Of a DNA stretch of 27,500 nt, positions 11,740 through 19,521 are shown in pieces. Every line of letters begins with the position of its first letter. Positions within the stretch are counted from its first letter, which is position 1. The DNA lies in the NCBI GenBank assembly GCA_016946835.1, contig JACVTC010000010.1, positions 890,001 to 917,500 on the forward strand. The letters run 5' to 3'. Below the pieces are notes generated by a model. It saw only the letters and a list, made by a program, of their open reading frames with translations. It was not told the origin of the DNA and did not search any database. The stretch comes from Neocallimastix lanati (nom. inval.) (lineage: Eukaryota > Neocallimastigomycota > Neocallimastigomycetes > Neocallimastigales > Neocallimastigaceae). The position numbers and the translations under genes are program-made.

Positions 11740-13080
11740 ATAAATTTTTTTTGTATGGATAAATTATTAACATTTTATTTATATACAAAAATGAATATAA
11801 GTGCCATTAATATAAAATAAAGATATATTTTTAATATTTTTATTTTCCCTAAAAAATATAAATTTAAAACAAAAAAAAAAAAAAAAAAAACTTTGCTAAA
11901 ACTATTACTTTATTAAGAATAAAAAGTTTAAATATTATAATTATTTGAATTTTTGAAAATAATTTAAATTTCATGAAAATATTTAAATATTTTTATAAAT
12001 AATAATAATTCCTGTTACTAAAAAATAAAAAAAAAAAATATTTTTTAAAAAATTTTTATATTATTTTTTTCACATAGTTCAATGAAACATTATTTATAAT
12101 CATTTGGTTAATATATCTATTCAATAGTTATTAATTAAGATATTTTATTATTTATTTTATCTTAAAAAACAAGTATTTTTTTTTTACTTTTTTATTTTAA
12201 TATATACAAATTTAATTACTTTTACTTTTTTTTTTTTTTTTAGATTTGGAGAATACACTTCCATTGTTTTATTTATTTATTTATTATTAAAAATATTAAA
12301 ATATTGAATATATTTAAATGTAAAAATGCATTTATAAATATTTTAAGTTAAAAAAGAATATATATATATATATATATCAAATAAAAAATTTAAAATAAAA
12401 TTTAAAAAAGTTAATGTAGTACAATGAAAATATAGAGAAATTATAGAGAAAATTTAAAAGTTATTATGTTATTATGATATGAATAGAGAACCTTTCTACA
12501 GAAAATATTTAATAAAATTAAAACAAAAAAGTAATAATGAAGTAACATCTATGAAGAAGATAATGTGGAAACTACTAAACTCTCTCTAGAACCAAGATAA
12601 ATATTATCCTTTTTCCTTTTTCCTTTATTTTATTTTTATTTTATTTTTATTTTTATTATTTTTTTTTTTTTATAAACGCAATTATTGCGAACTTTAACTT
12701 TATTTATTTATTTATTCATTATCCATTTATTAATTATATGAATATATATATATATATTTTTTTTTAAAAAAAAAAAATAAAAAATTAATAAAAAGATAAA
12801 TATTATCAGGAAATTCAATTTTCATACATTCATTGTATAATGAATAATTATTACTATTTGCATAAGATATAGTAAAAAGAGAGGTTTCTTCTTTGTCATA
12901 TCAATTCGACATTGACTCCTCTTGGTTGTGAAGCTGTTTTTTTCTATACCAATCATAGAGTAACTTAAAAAAGAAAGCTAATAACGACTTGTGCAGTACA
13001 TGCAAGGTAATCCGTGAGGCTAAGTATATATGGAACATAAGACGCAGAGCTCTTTAATAAAATTTCTTTTAAATGAGTAA
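11740..13080. repeat. Diverged direct repeat, unit A (partner at 14550-16112)
   Basis: Unit A aligns with unit B over its whole length in the same order. Shared landmarks are ATGGATAAATTATTAACATT (11755/14558), AAAACTATTACTTTATTAAG (11896/14711), GGAGAATACA(C/T)TTCCA (12248/15494), a TATGAATAGAGA block (12477/15708) and TTCGACATTGACTC (12906/15932). Unit B is about 220 bp longer, mainly through extra sequence at about 15100-15480. Part of the shared unit is the 3' portion of a minus-strand LINE and part is its downstream flank. This suggests the flank was duplicated together with the LINE, or is itself another repeat. Confidence 0.8.
12228..13080 (-). pseudogene. LINE (non-LTR retrotransposon) 3' fragment, copy I
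   Basis: Read on the minus strand, this ends ..AATAAAACAATGGAAGTGTATTCTCC-AAATCTA followed by an A run (plus-strand T run 12228-12241). It has an AATAAA signal about 30 bases before the tail. The segment 12890-13075 aligns with LINE copy II (15915-16110) and more weakly with the C-terminal coding part of copy III (about 17270-17400; shared TTCTTC-TGCC-TAT and CGAC-GAC patterns). All frames are broken. It is severely 5'-truncated and I could not find a clean target duplication, so it is an old copy. Confidence 0.6.
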
Positions 13081-13467
13081 TAAATCGAGTAAAGGAATAA
13101 TAACATTTATTTCGTATATGTTGAATTTAGAAATATATATATAATAGATAGTATTATACAATAATATATATATGAAATAATAAAAAATAAAAAATTTTTA
13201 TTTTATATTCTGTTCATATAATTACATTTTTAATTAACAATTATATATACATTTTATAGAGTAATTACTTTCAATATTATTTTATACAAATTATTTATTT
13301 TATATGAATTATTTATTTTATACAAATTATTTATTTTATATATATATATATATATTTATTTATGAAATGACTTGTTATTTTATTGTTTAATTTTTTATAT
13401 AGTTCATAAATTATTTATATAGTTTAAGATTAAGCTAGAATCATAATTTTTACGACACATTAATTTT
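13081..13467. other. A+T-rich spacer, no gene seen
   Basis: Contains an ATTATTTATTTTATA-type repeat near 13288-13340 and (AT)n tracts. No coding frame is seen. Confidence 0.6.
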
Positions 13468-14108
13468 TTAAATTCCAAGTTCATAATCTTTTGAAGGATA
13501 CAAACTGAAAATAGTTCCACTCTTAATCCTTCCTACATAGTAGATACCGACATAATTGAAATCCTTGAATTTTTTATAAATACTATTTAAAACTTCTATT
13601 TCTTTATCATCATTCAATATAAGGTAATAGTTATAATCGTATGTTGATTTAACTTTTTTTGCTCTTAGCTTCATAAGAATCTTTTATATTAATTTCTTAA
13701 AATTTATATAATTCATCTTCGTTATTTGTACTGAAAAAAATAATTCAAAAAACAGTAAGGAAAATTAAAATGCTCACTAAAAAAATAATTGTTATTAGAA
13801 AAAATTTTTTTTTTGAAGCATCTTCTTTATTTTTAAAGAAACGAAAAACGCTATAAATTAGAATAGCGGCAAAAATCAAATAAATTGCACCAATTATAAT
13901 CATACTTATAACAAAATTAACATGTTTTTCTCCAAGATAATCTTTCGTAATCATGATCAAGTGTAGTCTACCCTTCCCTTTTAATAAAGTGCGCATACTC
14001 AGAGTTCTTATCGCCATTATTAATCTGGGGATTTAGTAATAACTTTACCATGAATAAATTAACTGAAATAAAAATACCCCCGAAGATCAAAGTAATAACT
14101 TTTGACAC
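13468..14108 (-). pseudogene. Decayed gene for a small membrane protein, about 210 residues
   Basis: Three minus-strand segments in successive frames read as one protein. Segment 1 (14108-13968) has a hydrophobic helix (VITLIFGGIFISVNLFMVKL) and ends at TAG. Segment 2 (about 13975-13745) continues with two more helices (FVISMIIIGAIYLIFAAILI; FFLITIIFLVSILIFLTVF). Segment 3 (about 13733-13468) starts N-N-E-D-E-L-Y-K-F, has a TAA, and then a soluble domain including VKSTYDYNYYLILNDDKEIE. The breaks fall near short G or T runs, as expected for frameshifts. Base composition is richer in G+C than the flanks. Segment 1 has no ATG, only a GTG (Val) at its head. I do not recognise the family. The small-helix plus beta-domain layout resembles bacterial hypothetical proteins, so an acquired, decaying gene is possible. 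Introns instead of frameshifts are less likely because no GT..AG pair joins the frames cleanly. Confidence 0.5.
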
Positions 14109-14549
14109 ATGTCTTTTAATTTTAGATAATCATTTTCTATTGAGGTTGTAATTAATTTTACAATTTTTATATGTTTTTTTTTTTTTTTTTTTTTTTTTTA
14201 TTTATTTATTTTCTTTAAATATTATTATTAAATATTATTAATTAAAATATCTTTAACAAAACAATTTATTAAAAATTATATCTAATATTGTTAAAATAAT
14301 AGTTAAAATTTATACAACTATTGCTAATCAAACAGTTTTATTTTTTTTTGATGTAATTTACCAATTTTTTTTTTTTTATAAATTAAAATATATAATTGAG
14401 TTATTTTTAACTATATTTATATATTTAGTTAAAAATTAAAAAAAAAAAAAAAAATTTATATAATTAATTTCCCTTTTCATAGTTTTTATTTTATTTTATT
14501 TTATTTATTTATTTATTTATTTATTTTTTTTTTTAAAAAAAAGTAATTA
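14109..14549. other. A+T-rich spacer with T31 run
   Basis: A T-run at about 14169-14199 and simple A/T sequence. No gene seen. Confidence 0.6.
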
Positions 14550-16112
14550 CTATTAATATGGATAAATTATTAACATTTTATTCATATACAAAAATAAATA
14601 TGAGTACCATTAATAAATGATGAAGATAAATTGTAATACTTGGTTTTTCTCTAAATTTAAAATTTAAAACAAAAACAAAAAAAAACAAAAAAAAAAAAAA
14701 AAAACTATGCCAAAACTATTACTTTATTAAGAATAAAAAGTTTAAATATTATAATTATTTGAATTTCTTGAAAATAATTTAAATTTCATAAAAACATTTA
14801 AACATTCTTATAAGTAATAATAATTACTGTTACTAAAAAAAAAAAAAAAAAAAAAAAATATATTTAAAAACTTTTATATTATTTTTTCACATAGTTGAGT
14901 GGAATATTAATTATAATCATTGATTAACAAATCTATACAATAATTAAGAAACATTTAAAACAAAACATGTAGTGAAATAGAATATGATAACTTTAATAGA
15001 GGAAATAGAAAAATTTTTATATATATTTTATTATTTATTTTATCTAAAACATATATTAAAAAATTTAAAGTACTTTTTTCTTTTTTTTTTTTTTTTTTTA
15101 TTTTTTTTTTATATAGTTTTGTATTATTTGTTTTAATTTTTATTGCAAATTTATATTAATGAAAAAATATATTAATATTTTTTCAGTAATGTAAAAAAAA
15201 AAAAAAAAAAATATACAAAATTAAAGTATTTTTTATTATCTTTAAATAAAAAAAAATTCCATAAAAAATTATTCTTTACTTAATTTTTATATTTAAATAA
15301 TATAAAAATCGAATGAAGAGTTTAACTTTTTTTTTTTTATATTACTTTGATTTAAATGATTTGAAATTCTTTGATTTCTTCTTAAATAATGCTTAAAATT
15401 CTTTCTCAACAATAAAATAAAATAAAATTTATATTAGAATCTATGAGAGGTTTCTAGTGTCATAAAAAAAAAAATTTAATTTCTTTAAAGATAAGGAGAA
15501 TACATTTCCACTGTTTTATTTATTAATTATTAAAAATATAAAAATATTCTATAGATTTAAGTGTAAAAATACATTATAAAATATATTTTAAGATAAAAAA
15601 GAATATATAAAAAAGTATTAATTAAAAAATAAAATTTAATAAAAAATAAAGTTTATGTCATACAATGAAAATAAAGAGGAAATTTAAAAGTTATTATGAT
15701 ATTATGATATGAATAGAGATTATTTCTACCAAAATTATTTAATAAAATAAAATAAAATAAAATAAAGAAGTAATATCTGTAAAGGAGATGGTGTGGAAGA
15801 CATTTAACTCCTTCTCAAACCAAGAGAAATATTATAAGAGGATTCAATTTCTATAGATACGTTGTGTAAAGAACTATTATTGTGTAAGATACTATGAAGA
15901 CTAGTAATAGAGGTTCTTCTATGCCATATTGGTTCGACATTGACTCTGTCGGTTGTGAAGTTTTTTTTTTTTTTTTTTTTTTTTTCTATACTGATTAAAG
16001 AGTAAACTTAAAGGAAAGCTACTAACAATTTTTAAAGTGCTGATAAGCTAATCCGAGAGGTTAACTGTATATAGAACATTAGGAATTCAGAACTCTTTAA
16101 TAGAAGTTCTTT
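14550..16112. repeat. Diverged direct repeat, unit B (partner at 11740-13080)
   Basis: This is the second copy of the unit at 11740-13080, offset about 2.8 kb and in the same orientation. The LINE coding similarity continues to its right (to about 16960), while unit A stops at about 13080. Unit A is therefore the shorter copy on that side. The two are clearly diverged, with many substitutions and indels. Confidence 0.8.
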
Positions 16113-16960
16113 TAAATGTTTTTGTTCCCCATTATTGAATTGTGGCACATAAAAGTTCCACCAAGAAGAAACATAAAAAGTATATTCATTAATTTGTTTT
16201 TCACAATCTAAAATAGATGAATAAGAAAAAAATCAAAGTTAATTCCTCATTTTGCTTTCAAACCAGATAAAAAGGTCTGATGAAATCTAATAATTTCAAT
16301 TTAGTATTCGAAAAAAGCGGAACATTCAAATATCCAATGAATATATGATTGATCACCTTTACCACAATATGGACGATATTTAGGTCAATTTTTTGTAACT
16401 CTACCACTTCTAAAGGTAATAATAATATTGTACTTATATCTTCATCTTAAACATAATATCCAACTAAATCCTAGATGAATACCCATTGAATAAAGTTCAT
16501 GCGTGAATGAATTTTGATTTTTCTTAATTAATTCCTTTAATATCTTGTTTTGTAGCAATATCAGACCAATCTTCTTCAATAACATCACAAAGCTTTTTAA
16601 TATTTTATTTTATTTTATTTTATTTTATTTTTTATTTTTTTTTCTTTTTAAATGGATTATTGTATATAGAGTACGTAATTCTGTAGCTCAAGAATATTTA
16701 AGCTGAACAGGAATATTTTTAATAAGACCTTTAATAATGCAATTAGAATTTATTCATTTATAGAAATACTTAGTTTGTATTTCCCCAAACATCAATTTTA
16801 ATTCAATTTAATTATTCTTTTTTTTCCTAAATTCGTTTTACTTTTTTTATGAATTGATTCACATAGCCTATTATACGAGTTAATAGCTACATGAGAGTTC
16901 AAATAATACTCTAGAAAAATACATAATGCTAATGCAAAAAATACAAAAGATTCATTACAT
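15490..16960 (-). pseudogene. LINE (non-LTR retrotransposon) fragment, copy II, multiply stopped
   Basis: Minus strand. From about 16960 the frame reads ALCIFLEYYLNSHVAINSYN and then a K-rich stretch, the region usually found between reverse transcriptase and the C-terminal zinc motif. At 16376-16323 it reads RPYCGKGDQSYIHWIFEC, a degenerate form of the C-x2-C-x(8-10)-H-x4-C zinc knuckle. Further down comes FMFLLGG, matching the LCLLLGG of copy III. Against copy III the stretch from the Trp before 16444 to the knuckle aligns without gaps for 34 positions. Two in-frame TGA codons (16442-16444 and 16385-16387) fall on cysteine positions of copy III. More stops follow. A dead copy of the same family, with the conserved reverse-transcriptase core lost. 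Confidence 0.7.
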
Positions 16961-16997
16961 TGATAATATGTATAAACTATATGATATTATTAATTAT

Positions 16998-17008
16998 ACA
17001 ACTCCAAT

Positions 17009-17011
<3 letters not shown>
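16998..17011 (+). repeat. Target-site duplication, left copy (LINE copy III)
   Basis: ACAACTCCAATAAT, identical to 18129-18142. The last T may belong to the T run. Confidence 0.85.
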
Positions 17012-17064
<53 letters not shown>

Positions 17065-17161
17065 CTAGGAATAAACTTTATTTAATAATAATTTTTTTTT
17101 TTTAAAAAATACATGAAGTTTAAATACATGAAATTTTTTTTTTTATATTAATATTAAAAAA

Positions 17162-17995
17162 CTACGTTATGAGATTCGAGGACGAAAAGGCCTCTAACTC
17201 TTCCCATTCATCGAAGATAACTCCATGTGGATGAAAATTATCATTCGAATCTGTATCAGAATTTCTTCTTTGCCTTATCGTTACGACGTCGACGCTCTTG
17301 ACAACGGTAGGTCTAACACTATACAAATCGATTATGGTGTAAAAATCACCAATCACAATAGGCATAACGTTAGTAAGGGATTCCGCAAGCCCCACAAAAT
17401 ATGAAATCGGGAAAGAAGACTCGTTCGAAGGTGATTGAAAAATATTATTAATATATCGCCTTCTTTCCCCCAGGCCGATCTTTAAGATTTCAAATACTGC
17501 ATTTCCGCCAAGAAGGAGACACAGCACATAAAAATTGATATTATCATCAAAATCTTCCTCTTTATCATCAGGAATGTTCAATGATTTCTCATGAACAATA
17601 AGAGAAAAATTAATAAAAATTTCATCAACAAAGGGAATGAAATGTTGCCTAAATTCTTCAAATTTAGGACATAAAAGTATCCAGTGTGTAAAACTAGGTA
17701 TGCTGTTACTCTCACCACAACAAGGGCAGTATGTTGGGCAATTTTCTGATACTAGATTACTTTTAACATACGTTTTTACATCAAATTTGAATCCACATTT
17801 AATTCGTCCAATCCAAAAAAATCCAAGAGAAAATTGTGAAAATTTAAGTGATAGACGTTGAATAAATTTTTTAAAACCAAATTTAAATTTCTTGTATTTT
17901 GTAGATCTGATCGCAGGAGTGCTTGAATAATGAATATTTTCCCAGTAAAACTTCCTTATTTCTCCAGGAAGGGAAGAGAATACACTTCCAAAACT
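17162..17995 (-). CDS. LINE ORF2 C-terminal part with zinc knuckle (partial, open 277 codons)
   Basis: This frame is open from just after a TAA at 17996-17998 to a stop at 17162 and has no ATG near its start, as expected for a 5'-truncated retrotransposon. It begins FGSVFSSLPGEIRKFYW. At 17741-17669 it has CPTYCPCCGESNS, then FTHWILLC: a C-x2-C-x10-H-x4-C knuckle of the zf-RVT type found downstream of reverse transcriptase in LINEs. After it come about 175 residues with an LCLLLGGN motif, an acidic run (DDKEEDFDD) and a basic patch (GERRRY). No reverse-transcriptase or endonuclease motif remains. It cannot act in trans by itself. The opposite-strand frame at 17637-17861 is its shadow. Confidence 0.82.
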   Translation of the reverse strand, partial: SFGSVFSSLPGEIRKFYWENIHYSSTPAIRSTKYKKFKFGFKKFIQRLSLKFSQFSLGFFWIGRIKCGFKFDVKTYVKSNLVSENCPTYCPCCGESNSIPSFTHWILLCPKFEEFRQHFIPFVDEIFINFSLIVHEKSLNIPDDKEEDFDDNINFYVLCLLLGGNAVFEILKIGLGERRRYINNIFQSPSNESSFPISYFVGLAESLTNVMPIVIGDFYTIIDLYSVRPTVVKSVDVVTIRQRRNSDTDSNDNFHPHGVIFDEWEELEAFSSSNLIT

Positions 17996-18060
17996 TTATT
18001 AATTTTATTATAAAAAATACATGTAGGTGAAAAGTACATTTGAAATTAAAAATAAAAAAA
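17975..18060 (-). repeat. LINE 3'-UTR-like segment inside the 5' end of copy III
   Basis: Minus-strand CTACATGTATTTTTTATAAT..AATAAAGTTTTGGAAGTGTA closely resembles the true 3' ends of copy III (17160-17062) and copy I (12300-12242). Yet it lies near the 5' end of copy III, inside the target duplication. It therefore moved together with copy III. Confidence 0.6.
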
Positions 18061-18128
18061 TTAAAAAATAAAAAAATAAAAAAGCTCGAAAATACTATAT
18101 ATGTATTTCGGCAAGTTGTACTATGCGG

Positions 18129-18142
18129 ACAACTCCAATAAT
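18129..18142 (+). repeat. Target-site duplication, right copy (LINE copy III)
   Basis: ACAACTCCAATAAT, identical to 16998-17011. Confidence 0.85.
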
Positions 18143-18337
18143 AAATTATAATTAATAAATAATTGAATAATAAATATAATAAATAATAAATAATTAATAA
18201 TAAATGATAAATAATAAATAATAAATAATGAATTAATAAATAATAAAATCAATAATTATAGTATTATTAGTAAAAATATATATAATAAAAATTATAAATT
18301 AAACATAATAAATATAAATATACACTTTTTAATTTTT

Positions 18338-18384
<47 letters not shown>

Positions 18385-18560
18385 TTTATACTTTATTTTC
18401 TATTTATCTCTCTATAGAGTATATATTTTAAAGTTTTTTATTATTTTTTTTTTTAAGGTTTTCTTTTTTTAAATATAATTAATTATACCTATGAAAAAAA
18501 AAAGAAAAAAGAAGAAATAATTTTTATTGCTTTCTTTCTTTTTTTTTGTAAGACTACTTC

Positions 18561-18614
<54 letters not shown>

Positions 18615-18794
18615 TGTTTTATTTTGCTTTAAATATAAATTAAATATTAATTTTTTTTTATAAATATTAAATAAAATAAATATGAATTTTGAATATTACT
18701 ATTACATTTTTTTTTTTCTTTTATTCTTTAAATTATTCTAAAATTAATTTATTTGTTTTTTTATTATTTCTCTTATTTTCTTATTTTAATTTAT
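18143..18794. other. A+T-rich spacer downstream of the PRELI gene
   Basis: A (TAAA)n/(AAATAAT) patch at 18143-18250, T43 at 18340-18382 and a T31-class run at about 18566-18596. The part nearest the gene is its 3' flank on the minus strand; no clear polyadenylation signal can be singled out among the many AATAAA-like words. Confidence 0.6.
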
Positions 18795-19521
18795 TTAGCC
18801 CATTAAAGCTGCTTGTTGTTGTTGTTCTCTTAATTTAATTCTATTTATAACTTGTTCTAAACCTTTACGTCCATTAGCTGCATTAGCTTTAAATGTTTTT
18901 GCTATTTTTTATAAAACATATATATAAATTAATTAAATTTATTAGTATTACATTTATTATATATATTAATTTATATTATCAACAATATTAACTTTTTCAA
19001 TAAAAAAAATATGGTATAATAATTTTTTTTTTTTTTTGAGAAAGGTTAAACTTTTTATTTACATAAATATATACTATACCTGAAAATTCTTCAGTATATT
19101 TTGCTATACCAGATAAAACACCCTTAGCAGATATTCTTGCTTGCTGAATAAATAATGTATTATTTTCTGGATCTTCTGGGTTTTTCTTAAGAGTTAAACC
19201 TTCTTCAATTAAAATTAAATTTGAAAATGATAAATTTACAGTTTCAGCATGTAAAACATGAGTTTTTGGGTCAAGAGTTGAAACTTCATGGAAGTAAGCA
19301 ACATCGGAACTATTAAAGATTCTAGCTAAAATTTTTGGAATCTTCTGTTTTCCTGATAATAATCTAGTAGTATGAAGTATACCGTCATCATCAACATATC
19401 TTTCAATAGTATCTACACTAATAATATGTGCAGAGTGATCATTTGGGTACTTTTCCCAGTGGGCTTGAGTTACTTGAGACCATGGATGTGGAATTTTGTG
19501 TACAATTTCGAAAAGTTTCAT
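18795..19521 (-). CDS. PRELI/MSF1 domain protein (Ups/PRELID family), two exons
   Basis: Exon 1 is 19521-19080 and exon 2 is 18901-18795. The intron starts GTATAG and ends AAATAG, phase 1 (G + CA = Ala). The joined frame gives 182 residues, the usual length for this family. Residues 1 to about 165 form the PRELI/MSF1 domain: H-P-W-S-Q-V near the start, KYPND, SVDTIERYVDDDGILHTTRL, EVSTLDPKTHVLHAETVNLS and RISAKGVLSG. The C-terminal helix (KGLEQVINRIKLREQQQQ) is the region that closes the fold. Known members carry phosphatidic acid or phosphatidylserine between the mitochondrial membranes, paired with Mdm35/TRIAP1. The sequence does not tell PA from PS carriers; similarity by eye is split between Ups1/PRELID1 and SLMO-type members. 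In a gut fungus the site would be the hydrogenosome, an inference. No cleavable presequence is visible, as in relatives. Confidence 0.93.
18902..19079 (-). other. Intron of the PRELI gene
   Basis: 178 bp, GTATAG..ATAG. Without it the frame runs into Lys-rich simple sequence. Removing it joins ..YTEEFS to AKTFKANAANGRKG, which fits the family's C-terminal helix. Confidence 0.88.

Larger units (their letters stand above)
17011..18128 (-). mobile_element. 5'-truncated LINE insertion, copy III, with T51 tail and 14-bp duplication
   Basis: Read on the minus strand, the element starts at 18128, carries a long open frame, and ends AATAAAGTTTATTCCTAGTC followed by TA and about 50 A (plus-strand T run 17011-17061). 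AATAAA lies about 20 bases before the tail. Identical 14-bp flanks ACAACTCCAATAAT (16998-17011 and 18129-18142) define the insertion exactly. The intact tail, perfect duplication and unbroken frame mark it as the youngest LINE copy here. The insertion lies next to the 5' side of copy II. Confidence 0.85.

Noticed and set aside
12895-12925. tRNA B-box-like ATTCGACATTGACTC, also TTCGACATTGACTC at 15932
   Set aside because: No acceptor stem or A box is present, and the word lies inside the LINE-derived repeat in both places.
13468-14017. Two independent small genes on the minus strand
   Set aside because: A third reading segment upstream and plausible continuation across the frame changes make one broken gene more likely, although two short genes cannot be excluded.
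17011-17061. T51 run as an assembly gap or sequencing artefact
   Set aside because: It sits exactly between a target duplication and the LINE 3' end with AATAAA upstream, so it is explained as the poly(A) tail, though its length may be imprecise.
17637-17861. Plus-strand 74-residue frame
   Set aside because: It is antisense to the LINE zinc-knuckle frame, which has the clear C-C-H-C pattern and far longer openness.
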